Shown: positions 8,863-17,340, counted from the first letter of the stretch. The stretch: 64,000 nt of DNA from Alphaproteobacteria bacterium (GCA_016125135.1 WGMJ01000018.1:186001-250000); one strand, 5' to 3'. Notes: generated by a model from the letters alone, not told the origin. Numbers and translations: made by a program.

Positions 8863-9579
8863 ATGATTACCGTTGTTGTTCCGGTTTGTAATGAAGAGGA
8901 AAATATCAAGCCTCTTCTCGATGAGATTGTTGCCGTATCAGCGAAATGTCCGGTTACAGAGATCATCTATGTTGATGACGCATCAACCGACCAAACGCTC
9001 GCTGTGTTACGCGAATACCAGAAGAACGAGCCGCGCTTGCGTATCATCCGCCATAGTAAACGGTCGGGCCAGTCTGCTGCTATTGCAACCGGCGTAAACA
9101 AGGCGGCAGATCCGCTTGTTGCAACACTTGATGGTGACGGCCAAAACGACCCTGCCGATATAGAGCATCTTTATACCAGTTACAGGCAAAACGGCCTTGG
9201 CAATGTATTTGTAGCGGGGCAACGCGTAAAACGTGAAGACCACCCATGGCGCAGTATTGCCTCGAAGATCGCAAACACAGTACGCGCATGGCTTCTAAAA
9301 GACGGCGCACGTGATACAGGCTGCGGGATCAAACTTTTCCGCAAAGAAGATTTTATGCGGCTGCCCTATTTCAACCATATGCACCGCTATATGCCCGCCC
9401 TTATGCGCCGCCACCATGTGAATGTGATTTTCCTTGATGTTTCACACCGTGCACGCGCACGCGGTACATCAAAATATGGCACGCTTGACCGTTTATGGGC
9501 GGCGCTTAGTGATTTATTCGGCGTGATGTGGCTGAATGCCCGCGCCGTTCCCGATATTGAAAGACAGGAGATAAAATAA
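8863..9579 (+). CDS. Glycosyltransferase family 2, polyprenyl-phosphate sugar transferase-like
   Basis: 238 residues of the GT-A DPM1/ArnC type: VVVPVCNEEENIKPLL, IIYVDDASTDQTL, SGQSAAIATG and the metal-binding LDGDGQNDPADI. It has no C-terminal membrane helices, so it resembles DPM1 more than GtrB. It probably transfers a sugar from a nucleotide donor to undecaprenyl phosphate at the inner membrane. The next gene (LAB_N) overlaps its stop by one base and the GT39 gene overlaps that one, making a tight three-gene operon for lipid-linked sugar transfer. Confidence 0.88.
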   Translation: MITVVVPVCNEEENIKPLLDEIVAVSAKCPVTEIIYVDDASTDQTLAVLREYQKNEPRLRIIRHSKRSGQSAAIATGVNKAADPLVATLDGDGQNDPADIEHLYTSYRQNGLGNVFVAGQRVKREDHPWRSIASKIANTVRAWLLKDGARDTGCGIKLFRKEDFMRLPYFNHMHRYMPALMRRHHVNVIFLDVSHRARARGTSKYGTLDRLWAALSDLFGVMWLNARAVPDIERQEIK

Positions 9580-9872
9580 TGCTTGCAGCCCTGACATGGA
9601 TTCCACATCACCTATGGCTTATCTTTGGTTTTTTTGGTCAGGCCATGTTTTTTATGCGCTTCTTTTTCCAGTGGCTGGCATCTGAAAAAGCCGGACGCAG
9701 CATTGTACCGAACATTTTCTGGATCTTCAGCATACTCGGCGGATCAATTTTATTAATATATGCCATTTATAAACAGGACCCTGTTTTTATTGCCGGTCAG
9801 TCTGTTGGCTTCCTCATATATGCACGTAATATTTATTTTATTTTCTTTAGTAAAAAACAATCTGCCGAATGA
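9579..9872 (+). CDS. Lipid-A-disaccharide synthase N-terminal (LAB_N) domain membrane protein
   Basis: 97 residues with three probable membrane helices. LWLIFGFFGQAMFFMRFFFQWLASE followed by IVPNIFWIFSILGGSILLIYAI and GFLIYARNIYFIF is the LAB_N signature. Despite the domain name, stand-alone copies are small membrane proteins that travel with GT2 and GT39 enzymes, as here; flipping or presenting the lipid-linked sugar has been suggested by this context and remains inference. It overlaps both neighbours by one to four bases. Confidence 0.88.
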   Translation: MLAALTWIPHHLWLIFGFFGQAMFFMRFFFQWLASEKAGRSIVPNIFWIFSILGGSILLIYAIYKQDPVFIAGQSVGFLIYARNIYFIFFSKKQSAE

Positions 9873-11434
9873 CATCTCTTAAACAATATTCATGGCTTCT
9901 TGCATGGTCTGCTTTTATTGCCACGCTTGTTGCAGCACTTCCGCTTCTGCCAGTCGATGAAACACGTTATTTAACCGTGGCATGGGAAATGCGCCAGAAT
10001 GGTGAGTTCCTGCTGATGACGCTAAACGGTGAACCATATTCACACAAACCGCCTTTGCTTTTCTGGCTGATCAATATTTTCTGGAGCGTTTTTGGTGTCA
10101 ACGAATATGCACCGCGCATCATGAATGGCCTGATAACGGCCTTTTTCATTTACTGCGTCAGTATACTTGAGCGCACAATATACAAAAACCAGACATTACT
10201 ATCGCCATGGCTTTTACTCGCCTGCCCGCTCATTGCTGTTTATGGTGACCTGATTATGTTTGACTGCCTGCTGGCCTGTTTTGTTGCTTTGGGGATTACG
10301 GCCATCTATAAAGCCGCCGATACTGGCAAATTCTTTCACTATTTCTTTCTGTTTGGCCTTACGGCCGGCATGGGCGTACTGGCCAAAGGGCCGGTTGTGC
10401 TTGTTCACACATTGCCCGTTATTCTTTTGGCACCACTATGGTCAACACAAGCGCGGGCACGTAAGGCGGCATGGTATCTGGCTATGCTTGCAGGCCTTGT
10501 GGTTGCGACAATTGTCGCGCTGGGGTGGGCCATCCCAGCCGCACTTCAAGGCGGTAAGGATTTTGCGCACGAACTTTTCGTGACGCAGTCAGCCGGACGC
10601 ATGGGCAATTCGTTTGACCATTACGAGCCGCTCTGGTGGTACATCCCGCTTGTTCCTGTTTTTGTGTTGCCTTTATTGTTTACAAAGAATTTCTGGCAGG
10701 CGTTGCGCACCATTCAATGGAAAGAAAGCAGCATTACACGCTTCCTGCTATGCTGGCTTGCCCCGACCTTTCTTATTTTTACGCTGATGGGCGGCAAACA
10801 GGCCCATTATCTGATCCCGCTTCTGCCTGCACTTTTGCTACTTGTGCTGCCGGAGCTACAAAAAGCAAAAAGCATGTTCGGCGCCTATCTTTTCTACCTT
10901 ATCTTTGGCGCACTTATTACACTGCTTCCTTTTGCACTCCAGATGCTCCCCGAGAAAAGCCGGACGCTGGAAAGCTTTGCCGCGCTAAGCTCTGCGATAG
11001 GTTTCTTCTTTTTGTCGTTTACAGTTTTTGGCTATTTTATGCTGAAGGAAAACAAAATATCGTCGCTGGCCTTCATCGCGCTGCTGAACCTTGCACTCTT
11101 CGGCATGCTTTATGCCGAAGTATCGCGAACATATTTACGCTTCTATGATTTGCGCCCGTTCTCGGCAGAGCTTCAAAAATACAAAAACGAAACGCTGGGC
11201 TATGCGCGTAATTATCAGGGCGAATTCGGCTTTCTAGCAAGAATGGAGAAGCCGTTCGAGACAATGGATATTAGTGCCTACCCTGCATGGCTGGACAAAA
11301 ATAAAAACGGCATCATGGTTTTGCGTGTGAAAGACGAAGAGCCAGCGCATATACGCCAGAACCCGAAACTTGAAATTCTTTTCGAACATCCCTACAGAAC
11401 CGATGAAACTTTCGTGATTGTGAAGCGTAAGTAA
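9869..11434 (+). CDS. ArnT-like GT39 family glycosyltransferase
   Basis: 521-residue multi-spanning membrane enzyme. The first periplasmic loop has the family hallmarks: DETRYLTVAWEM (the catalytic acidic pair region), NGEPYSHKPPLLFWLI and APRIMNGL. GVLAKGPVVLVH and GGKQAHYLIPLLPALLLL are also typical of ArnT and related enzymes that use undecaprenyl-phosphate sugars to decorate lipid A or glycans. With the GT2 and LAB_N genes it forms a complete donor-synthesis, translocation and transfer set. Whether the sugar is aminoarabinose cannot be told; no arn synthesis genes are in the window. Confidence 0.88.
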   Translation: MTSLKQYSWLLAWSAFIATLVAALPLLPVDETRYLTVAWEMRQNGEFLLMTLNGEPYSHKPPLLFWLINIFWSVFGVNEYAPRIMNGLITAFFIYCVSILERTIYKNQTLLSPWLLLACPLIAVYGDLIMFDCLLACFVALGITAIYKAADTGKFFHYFFLFGLTAGMGVLAKGPVVLVHTLPVILLAPLWSTQARARKAAWYLAMLAGLVVATIVALGWAIPAALQGGKDFAHELFVTQSAGRMGNSFDHYEPLWWYIPLVPVFVLPLLFTKNFWQALRTIQWKESSITRFLLCWLAPTFLIFTLMGGKQAHYLIPLLPALLLLVLPELQKAKSMFGAYLFYLIFGALITLLPFALQMLPEKSRTLESFAALSSAIGFFFLSFTVFGYFMLKENKISSLAFIALLNLALFGMLYAEVSRTYLRFYDLRPFSAELQKYKNETLGYARNYQGEFGFLARMEKPFETMDISAYPAWLDKNKNGIMVLRVKDEEPAHIRQNPKLEILFEHPYRTDETFVIVKRK

Positions 11435-11518
11435 ATGGTATTATGGCAAGATTAAGGCTTTGTTAACCAATTTTCGCCACGCTGAAACTTCAACAATAAT
11501 AAAAACAGGGAGTTTTGA

Positions 11519-11767
11519 ATGTCCGCCACACAAGCTTTTCTCAAAACCCAGCCCAAGCCTGCTGCCGAACCCATGGTCGCCGTGCCGTTACACCTGCTGG
11601 AAGAACTCCTCCACTCGAAAGATGTACTTGAGCACCTCGCCCGCCGTCAGGCTGAAGAAGCTTCAGCAGAAGCGCCGGAAGATGACGAGCCGCATATTGG
11701 TTTTGGCCGCAAGCTTCGAGACAACGCCGACACAGGCCCCTCAAAAATGGGCTTTAAGTTTCACTAA
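11519..11767 (+). CDS. Hypothetical small acidic protein
   Basis: 82 residues, with a good ribosome site (CAGGGAGTTTTGA before the ATG). It has one amphipathic helix (VAVPLHLLEELLHSKDVLEHL), an acidic linker, and a polar C-terminus GFGRKLRDNADTGPSK. I do not recognise a family. The stop overlaps the end of the convergent ABM gene by four bases. The preceding intergenic bases show no strong promoter, so it could be the tail of the GT operon transcript. Confidence 0.68.
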   Translation: MSATQAFLKTQPKPAAEPMVAVPLHLLEELLHSKDVLEHLARRQAEEASAEAPEDDEPHIGFGRKLRDNADTGPSKMGFKFH

Positions 11768-12063
11768 ACAACACGTTTGAAATAAAGGTCCGGCACCATG
11801 TGCGTTGCCAGAAACTCGTTACGCGCCTTGCAGATATCACGCATGCCTTCAACTTCCAGATGGGCCATAAAATCGGCTTCTGTTGTCCAGCGTTCGTATA
11901 GAACGATCATGTACGGGTCGGTGCTGGCCTGAAATACTTCATAGGCCTCACAGCCTTTGCATTTACGCGCCATTTCGGCAATCACTTCAAACGCAGGAAT
12001 GATTTTATCCATCATCCCCTCTTTCACCATTAACTGGTCGATACAGTAATATTTGTTATCCAT
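11764..12063 (-). CDS. Putative quinol monooxygenase (ABM domain)
   Basis: 99 residues of the antibiotic-biosynthesis-monooxygenase fold, a dimeric ferredoxin-like barrel. KEGMMDKIIPAFEVIAEMARKCKGC, YEVFQASTDPYMIVLYERW and FMAHLEVEGM match the YgiN/LsrG pattern. Such proteins oxidise quinols or act on small metabolites without a cofactor. It is the last gene of the seven-gene minus-strand operon, overlapping the GNAT gene by eight bases, so it may act on the product of the flavin and diiron enzymes upstream; that link is inference. Confidence 0.82.
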   Translation of the reverse strand: MDNKYYCIDQLMVKEGMMDKIIPAFEVIAEMARKCKGCEAYEVFQASTDPYMIVLYERWTTEADFMAHLEVEGMRDICKARNEFLATHMVPDLYFKRVV

Positions 12064-12634
12064 GACGCCCTACTCCATGCGGAATCTGTGGTGCATCCTT
12101 CATATCATAGAAATCACTATAGCGGTAATCCTTGAATTCTCCCTCGCGGGTTTTAAATACTGAAAACCCTGCATTCTCATAGAATTTTATAGCCTTCGGG
12201 TGGTCAAGCCCGCAGGTGCTGAGCCATAAACGTGACGCACCACCACCCCATGTCAGGCGTATAATTTCGCTCAAGAATTTCCGCCCGAGCCCGCTATCGG
12301 TATAGGCCGGCAATAAACCAAAATGCACAAGCTCGACATCATCTGGCTTTGTCACGTCCAGCTCGGCCATGCCTATTGGCGTTTTATCTTTATACAAATA
12401 ATAGAGCCGCGTTCTACCTGATTGAATAATCTCTTCTATCTCCTGCACGCTCTGCGCCGGACGGTAATTCCAGATATAGTCACGCCCGACCTCGCGGTAA
12501 ATATCTATATATGTTTCAACAGCAGGCTTTTCTTCAAGCCGTAATTCAAAGCCATCAATAGGCATTTCTACCAGGTACGGATTTTTACGCATCTCGAGAT
12601 AAGTCACTGTACTTTTGATAATTGGTAATTCCAT
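12056..12634 (-). CDS. GNAT family N-acetyltransferase
   Basis: 192 residues with a GNAT core: IGMAELDVTKPDDVELVHFGLLPAYTDSGLGRKFLSEII, where the acetyl-CoA loop sits near GLGRKF, then LWLSTCGLDHPKAIKFYENAGFSVFKTREGEF. It starts immediately after the stop of the diiron enzyme gene and overlaps the ABM gene, so it is part of the same operon. The substrate is unknown; in this setting an amine-bearing small molecule is plausible. Confidence 0.88.
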   Translation of the reverse strand: MELPIIKSTVTYLEMRKNPYLVEMPIDGFELRLEEKPAVETYIDIYREVGRDYIWNYRPAQSVQEIEEIIQSGRTRLYYLYKDKTPIGMAELDVTKPDDVELVHFGLLPAYTDSGLGRKFLSEIIRLTWGGGASRLWLSTCGLDHPKAIKFYENAGFSVFKTREGEFKDYRYSDFYDMKDAPQIPHGVGRHG

Positions 12635-13480
12635 TTACTTTACTTCTGGCGCCGGTTGAGGCACAGAAACCACATCATGTTCAAGGCAATAGTTTAGCAG
12701 ACTGGTATAATAATCATAGCGCGCATCAACACCTGCTTTGGCCCCTTCCAGATATTCAGCCATTTCATGCTTACTTAAATAGCTGGCAGCCGTGCGCATA
12801 AGTTGCGCGTGGTGGTCATCCTCGTTGATGTTACTATCCAGAAAATCTGTATTAAATTCTTCTCCGAACGCCGATTTAAAAGATGTCTTTATCGCTGAAT
12901 ATTCATCATGGATCAGCTCTTCTGTCCCCACCCCTAGAAATCCGAGCGCATAGGGAAAGGAACTAATGCTTTCTGTCATTGCCTGAAAAAACCTATCCGC
13001 GGCCGGAGTTAACGGGTACGGCATTCCCTCATAATCCGTCCCGTCAATTTTTGCGTCCCTGACTCCCAAATGTACGCCAACGCGAGAACATAACTCTGCC
13101 AGCAAGGCCGGATGTGACCGCTCGGCCTGTCCGTTCCATTCCACCTTGCTATGCTCGCCAATCGCAACCGGTAATAGCAGCGAGCGCATATTCACGTTTT
13201 GTGTATTCGCAAGTAAAGCAAACATGGTTTGCGAAAACAGGTTGGTAATCCGCGCTTCCTGCGCTACCCACAATTTCAAAGCTTCCGGTTTTTGTGCCGC
13301 ATAGGCAAAAAAAGGATGCGTGCCAATGTCTCTTGCTTTTAGATATTCCTGCGCTTGTTCGATCTCGTTGCCGCCGTAATGCCCACGGCCGACAGGCTCA
13401 AAATGCGCCCAATAATCCCACGCTGCGCTATTATATTGCGGTGTTACCTGTATCATTCCTCTTTTATAAAATTTCGGCAT
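12635..13480 (-). CDS. Heme-oxygenase-like diiron enzyme (iron-containing redox family)
   Basis: 281 residues, starting at MPKFYKRGMI behind a strong GGAGG site; a longer frame exists but would overlap the upstream gene by over 100 bp. The all-helical heme-oxygenase-like diiron pattern is visible: Glu75 (VAQEARI), the GEHSKVEWNGQAERSHPALL segment with Glu109, Glu114 and His123, Glu187/His191 (GTEELIHDEY) and Asp221-His224 (NEDDHHAQL). The family includes CADD, UndA, BesC and SznF-type oxygenases, which do oxidative C-C or C-N chemistry. Pairing with an FAD oxidoreductase and a GNAT enzyme suggests small-molecule modification. The substrate is not known. Confidence 0.82.
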   Translation of the reverse strand: MPKFYKRGMIQVTPQYNSAAWDYWAHFEPVGRGHYGGNEIEQAQEYLKARDIGTHPFFAYAAQKPEALKLWVAQEARITNLFSQTMFALLANTQNVNMRSLLLPVAIGEHSKVEWNGQAERSHPALLAELCSRVGVHLGVRDAKIDGTDYEGMPYPLTPAADRFFQAMTESISSFPYALGFLGVGTEELIHDEYSAIKTSFKSAFGEEFNTDFLDSNINEDDHHAQLMRTAASYLSKHEMAEYLEGAKAGVDARYDYYTSLLNYCLEHDVVSVPQPAPEVK

Positions 13481-13490
13481 GTTCTCCCTC

Positions 13491-14696
13491 CTACACGCAT
13501 TTTGAAAAGCGTTGCGGGCTAAAAGCACTTGCATATTTCGCGCGACAAGCGGGATCGGAATAGAAGTTTGCGGCAAAAACAGCGCCCGTCCAGCCATTGC
13601 CGCCAAACGCTACGGCGAGGTTTATATTTCCTGGCCCCATACCCAGAATTGGCAACCCGTCAACCGCCATAAGGCGTGTATGCTGGCTCATTTCCCAGTT
13701 GCTATCTCTTTCATTTATTGGCACTTGTAAATCAAAGCATTCATCCGCCAATTTCAGCATTTTACGACGATCATCATCTATGCCCGTATAATCTTCAGCT
13801 GCTATATAGCGGCCCTTCTCTTTTGTCACCGCAAGATTTGCCTTGTCACCATTTTGATTTGGTTCGAAATAGATAACATTCTCACCCATTGGTAAATATA
13901 CAGCGTTTGGCCATTGGTTAAAGTAACCAGATATATGCTTGTAAGCCGTTGTTGTAGTATCCCGCACTCTCATTTTCAGTGCGCGGCCACCTGTTGGTAC
14001 AAGATACTCCCTTAGTAATTCTTTGCTATGACGAGCATTTTGAAAAGTTGCCCCTGAAGCATCGATAACATGATGCGAGGTAATTTTTTTGCGTATATAG
14101 TCCATATGCAGATATTCTGTGCTGAACTGGCAAGACCACGGGTCACACTTACTAGCTATATGTTTGGCCTGTGTTTTAAGTTCTACATTCGGCATTGCAG
14201 CCAATTTATCTGCCAGGGCCTGATAGACAGAAAGTGCATCGGCAAAGCGCGGCTCCTGATATGCACAAGCGCCTGCCATTGCAGCTGCAAACTCTGATTT
14301 CACATTCGGGGCATATTGTCTTATTTCATCAGGTGCAAGCATAACAGCATGGAGGCCAATACCATTCAGGTAATCGGCATTCACTTTCATTTCTGCCATC
14401 TCTTCTTGCGTTCGGGCAAGTTGCACCGTGTATGGCTTGACCACCTCAACACCAAGCTCGGCCGCCAGCGCATCCAGTTCTGCCAGGGCTTCTTCCTGCG
14501 CGGCACGGTAAGCGGGCTCATCCGCATAGTATGGCGAATGACACCCACCATTCATCGAAACATTCTGCTGGAAATGCTGGTTCTGCTCTAAAAGGCATAT
14601 CTCATGCCCCTGCTTTGCCAGTTTATAGGCTATCATCAGCCCCACAGGCCCGCCGCCAATAATTGTATAATCATAGATTTTGTTTTGCTGTGTCAT
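13491..14696 (-). CDS. FAD-dependent oxidoreductase (DAO-like)
   Basis: 401 residues from the ATG at 14696, which has TAGGAG upstream and places the dinucleotide-binding motif near the start: YTIIGGGPVGLMIAYKLAKQGHEICLLEQN. The remainder has a substrate-domain layout like D-amino-acid-oxidase-family enzymes, with VIDASGATFQN and a closing FAD contact VAFGGNGWTGAVFAANF. It may oxidise an amine or an amino acid derivative, or set up the substrate of the adjacent diiron enzyme, whose gene follows after 10 bp. The exact reaction cannot be read from the sequence. Confidence 0.83.
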   Translation of the reverse strand: MTQQNKIYDYTIIGGGPVGLMIAYKLAKQGHEICLLEQNQHFQQNVSMNGGCHSPYYADEPAYRAAQEEALAELDALAAELGVEVVKPYTVQLARTQEEMAEMKVNADYLNGIGLHAVMLAPDEIRQYAPNVKSEFAAAMAGACAYQEPRFADALSVYQALADKLAAMPNVELKTQAKHIASKCDPWSCQFSTEYLHMDYIRKKITSHHVIDASGATFQNARHSKELLREYLVPTGGRALKMRVRDTTTTAYKHISGYFNQWPNAVYLPMGENVIYFEPNQNGDKANLAVTKEKGRYIAAEDYTGIDDDRRKMLKLADECFDLQVPINERDSNWEMSQHTRLMAVDGLPILGMGPGNINLAVAFGGNGWTGAVFAANFYSDPACRAKYASAFSPQRFSKCV

Positions 14697-14704
14697 TTTT
14701 TCTC

Positions 14705-15028
14705 CTATGCAAGCGTAACTGCAAACGTTGTTATATGCTGGCCATCTTTTGGCCATCTGTAACCAATATCAAACACAGCGTTTTCAAAGCCTTCACTGCA
14801 TGTGGCATCACGAAGACTGATTGCAAATGCTAATAAACGCTGCACAGGCATGCCATATTGCGCGCTTGACACATGCTCAATGGTCCCGTGCGTCTCATTA
14901 CGGCGGTTAACGACTTGCGGAACTGCATTCGCACCAATTAGGTCAGGATAATTCTGTACCGCTTTGTTAAACACCGCAGTCGCCTTTGCCAGATCACCGT
15001 TGATTTTCAAAATTAGTTCGTCCGCCAT
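14705..15028 (-). CDS. Hypothetical protein in the diiron/flavin operon
   Basis: 107 residues, no signal peptide or membrane helix and no family that I recognise. It begins MADELILKINGDLAKATAVF and ends GYRWPKDGQHITTFAVTLA; the middle has VSSAQYGMPVQRLLAFAISLRDA. It is eight bases upstream of the FAD oxidoreductase gene and eleven bases after the 165-residue gene, so it is translated from the same message. A substrate carrier or small accessory subunit are both open possibilities. Confidence 0.65.
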   Translation of the reverse strand: MADELILKINGDLAKATAVFNKAVQNYPDLIGANAVPQVVNRRNETHGTIEHVSSAQYGMPVQRLLAFAISLRDATCSEGFENAVFDIGYRWPKDGQHITTFAVTLA

Positions 15029-15039
15029 CGCCGCCCCCT

Positions 15040-15537
15040 TTAAAACTCAAGCTTCAGGCCATCAACCTTGCGGTTGCGCCAATCAATTTCACATCTAATG
15101 CCACGGCCTATGACCTCCATTTGTTTTGAATATGGCTTTATAATCGCCATTACATCATACCCATCTAGCGTCACAGTGAATTTTATAAGACTTCTGCCAT
15201 CAATATTGACTGCAGCATCACCATCACGTAACCCGACCTCAATATTCTCAACTTCCGACTCCATTCTCCGCATAACCATATCTTTGAGATACGCCTGACG
15301 TTCTGTGGTTTTGTCTAATTGAATACCTTCCTCTAACCACAACTTTACAAAAAATGCTGCAGCCGCTTCCGCCATCTGCTCATGCTCGGCATCAAGATTA
15401 TACTCACAAGCCGCTGCTGCTGCCTCACGTTCAAATTCTTCACATAGTTCTTTTCCACCCGGCAAGGTCTCGATAATCTGACGAACGTCAGCGTTTCCAA
15501 GAATAAATTCTTTTGCTTCTTTTTTGGCTCTAACCAT
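15040..15537 (-). CDS. Hypothetical protein in the diiron/flavin operon
   Basis: 165 residues. The N-terminal half is helical and acidic (ELCEEFEREAAAAACEYNL, EQMAEAAAAFFVKLWLEEGI). The C-terminal half looks like a beta-rich domain (AAVNIDGRSLIKFTVTLDGY, EIDWRNRKVDGLKLEF). No known family is apparent. Ten bases separate it from the membrane protein gene upstream, eleven from the next gene. CTATAAGGAGCAGAAA before the ATG supplies a strong ribosome site. Confidence 0.66.
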   Translation of the reverse strand: MVRAKKEAKEFILGNADVRQIIETLPGGKELCEEFEREAAAAACEYNLDAEHEQMAEAAAAFFVKLWLEEGIQLDKTTERQAYLKDMVMRRMESEVENIEVGLRDGDAAVNIDGRSLIKFTVTLDGYDVMAIIKPYSKQMEVIGRGIRCEIDWRNRKVDGLKLEF

Positions 15538-15547
15538 TTTCTGCTCC

Positions 15548-15976
15548 TTATAATGCTAGAATTCTTGCACAAGCCTGTTGTGCCTCGCCTTGTGGCGCTG
15601 CGTTTACAGGCATGCTGATTGTTGTTCCGTCTGAGAATGTGCAGGTGACCTGCTCGCCCTCGATCTTCATTTCGGCGACATTGGCGAAGTCAAAGCCAAG
15701 GCCACGGGCCGGATTGCTTGCAGCGCGTGCAATAGCGTTCTGAACACCTGCTGGCACTTCCTGCTGGTCTGTTTCGAATATAAAGCGACCGCCACCTGCA
15801 AGCTGGTGTACAATCACGCGCTGGCCCTGCTCTTGAATGAATGAGTTCACTGTTACATCTGATTCTGACGCTGAAACCAGCTTGCCTACACCCATCGCGC
15901 CGAGCATGATGCCGCTCAAAAGACCGGCACCAAGGCCCGCAACCCATGCATTTGATGATCCATTATCTTTCGCCAT
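15548..15976 (-). CDS. Hypothetical membrane-anchored protein, first gene of the operon
   Basis: 142 residues from the ATG at 15976 (MAKDNGSS), preceded by AGGGGACT; the frame extends upstream but that part lies in the promoter region. A single glycine-rich membrane helix spans about residues 10-33 (WVAGLGAGLLSGIMLGAMGV), with a soluble C-terminal domain containing GGGRFIFETDQQEVP and GEQVTCTFSDGTTISM. It opens the seven-gene operon and is divergent from the XRE regulator with 134 bp between starts. The function is unknown. Confidence 0.66.
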   Translation of the reverse strand: MAKDNGSSNAWVAGLGAGLLSGIMLGAMGVGKLVSASESDVTVNSFIQEQGQRVIVHQLAGGGRFIFETDQQEVPAGVQNAIARAASNPARGLGFDFANVAEMKIEGEQVTCTFSDGTTISMPVNAAPQGEAQQACARILAL

Positions 15977-16110
15977 TTTTAGTCCCCTATATGTTTGTTT
16001 TTGTTCGTCTTGATAAAATATTATCGCAAATGAATTGGTTAATGAATGATTAACTTGTGCCAATATTGCGGCATTTTGATATTTTTTCATCAATCTGATA
16101 CAATATTGAT

Positions 16111-16968
16111 ATGCGCAAGAAGGATATTGCTACACTTATGCAGGAAAGGCTGAATAATGCCTTCCGCGCTACGGGCCTGAGCATTTCGGAATTTGCGCGG
16201 CGGAACGAGATTGACCGCTCCACCTTCTCGCAGCTTCTTTCATCGGATGAGTTCCGGATGCCCCGCGCTGATACAGTGGCGGCAATTGCTTCAGCCCTGA
16301 ATGTGAGTTCTGATTGGCTACTGGGCCTCTCGGAAGACCCGCAGCAAGGGGCGGAGCTTATACAATCAGCCATGGCGCTGATTAAAGACCCGAACAAGGA
16401 GCATGATGATTACTGGACAGAATGGCATAACGAAGCGATTGAATCGAAAGTGCGCTATGTTGCGGTTTCGGGCATTCCCCACCATTTAAAAACGCAGGAT
16501 ACTGTTTACCATGAGTTCATCCCCCTGAGCGGTGAAGAAGAAGCCAAGCGCTACGCCTATGAGGGAGATTTCGATGAAGAGCTCCGCATTAGAACAAAAA
16601 ACTACGAGGTTTGCGGCTCGCTCCAGCTTTTAAACTGCTTTGCCGAAGGCACCTGGATATGGGACGAATACCCGAAAAACAAACGTATTGCGCAGCTTTA
16701 CCACGCTGCGGACGAGCTTGAGCGCCAGTACCCCGACTATCAGCTTTATTTATTTGATGAAAAGAAGATCCTCACCTTCCCGATGGTCGTTTTCGGGCAT
16801 AAGCGTGTTGTGATTAATTGCGGGCATTATCTTTCCTTTACCCGCGACACGCAGATTGAGTTTTTTACCGAGCATTTCAAGGATATGATACGCGCGACCA
16901 TTATTTTCCCACATGAGGCTGCGCAATATCTCCGTGACCTCGCCAAGAAACAAGAAAAGAAGAAATAA
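16111..16968 (+). CDS. XRE family transcriptional regulator
   Basis: 285 residues. The N-terminal helix-turn-helix covers about residues 10-72 (LNNAFRATGLSISEFARRNEIDRSTFSQLL and LNVSSDWLLGLSEDP in two stretches). A roughly 200-residue C-terminal domain, beginning near AMALIKDPNKEHDDYW, has conserved aromatic and charged residues and may sense a ligand. It is transcribed away from the diiron/flavin operon and is the obvious candidate regulator of it, though this is inference from position. A rho-independent terminator follows immediately. Confidence 0.88.
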   Translation: MRKKDIATLMQERLNNAFRATGLSISEFARRNEIDRSTFSQLLSSDEFRMPRADTVAAIASALNVSSDWLLGLSEDPQQGAELIQSAMALIKDPNKEHDDYWTEWHNEAIESKVRYVAVSGIPHHLKTQDTVYHEFIPLSGEEEAKRYAYEGDFDEELRIRTKNYEVCGSLQLLNCFAEGTWIWDEYPKNKRIAQLYHAADELERQYPDYQLYLFDEKKILTFPMVVFGHKRVVINCGHYLSFTRDTQIEFFTEHFKDMIRATIIFPHEAAQYLRDLAKKQEKKK

Positions 16969-16973
16969 AAAAA

Positions 16974-16992
16974 CGGCCCGTTTCTCGGGCCG
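16974..16992 (+). terminator. Rho-independent terminator after the XRE regulator
   Basis: Perfect 7-bp stem CGGCCCG / CGGGCCG with a five-base loop, followed by CCCTTTTT. It lies six bases after the regulator stop, and the A-run before it would let it work for the convergent DUF465 gene also. Confidence 0.9.
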
Positions 16993-17019
16993 CCCTTTTT
17001 CTAGAATAATCCTTTTTGC

Positions 17020-17205
17020 TTAAGCTGTTGCTGCGATATTTTCGATCTCGTCTTTCAACTGGAGTTTCATGCGCTTGATCTGTTTCAAGTAAAAATCCGA
17101 TACGGAGGGCTTAAGTGATTCTGTGTGAAGCTTTTCTTCGAGCTCGGCGTGACGTGATTTGAGGGCCTCTAGACGTGATTTTACAACAGATTGCGCTGTA
17201 CTCAT
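17020..17205 (-). CDS. DUF465 (YdcH) family small protein
   Basis: 61 residues, all helical. The family pattern is RLEALKSRHAELEEKLHTES followed by YLKQIKRMKLQLKDEI, which ends the protein at ENIAATA. DUF465 proteins are very common, short coiled-coil proteins of unknown function in proteobacteria. AGGAGGATCA upstream of the ATG is a strong ribosome site. Confidence 0.9.
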   Translation of the reverse strand: MSTAQSVVKSRLEALKSRHAELEEKLHTESLKPSVSDFYLKQIKRMKLQLKDEIENIAATA

Positions 17206-17253
17206 TGATCCTCCTATAGATGTTTATGGTTGTATGCGTCCACTATAGCATGG

Positions 17254-17340
17254 TTATTTGATGCGGATCGCAACTTTCGACTGGTTGACCAGCAGAATAG
17301 CCGCAAAGAGCGAAAAAAGAGCCATAAATACGATGTGCAT
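17254..17340 (-). CDS. Possible 28-residue membrane peptide
   Basis: An ATG at 17340 opens a frame of 28 codons: MHIVFMALFSLFAAILLV then NQSKVAIRIK. One hydrophobic helix followed by a basic tail looks like a small inner-membrane protein. The ribosome site is weak (only AAAAGA upstream). It fills most of the 181-bp space between DUF465 and the ALDH gene, which otherwise shows no gene. Chance remains a real alternative. Confidence 0.35.
   Translation of the reverse strand: MHIVFMALFSLFAAILLVNQSKVAIRIK

Noticed and set aside
13481-13606. Longer N-terminus for the diiron enzyme
   Set aside because: It would overlap the upstream FAD gene by over 100 bp, while a strong GGAGG site precedes the shorter start.
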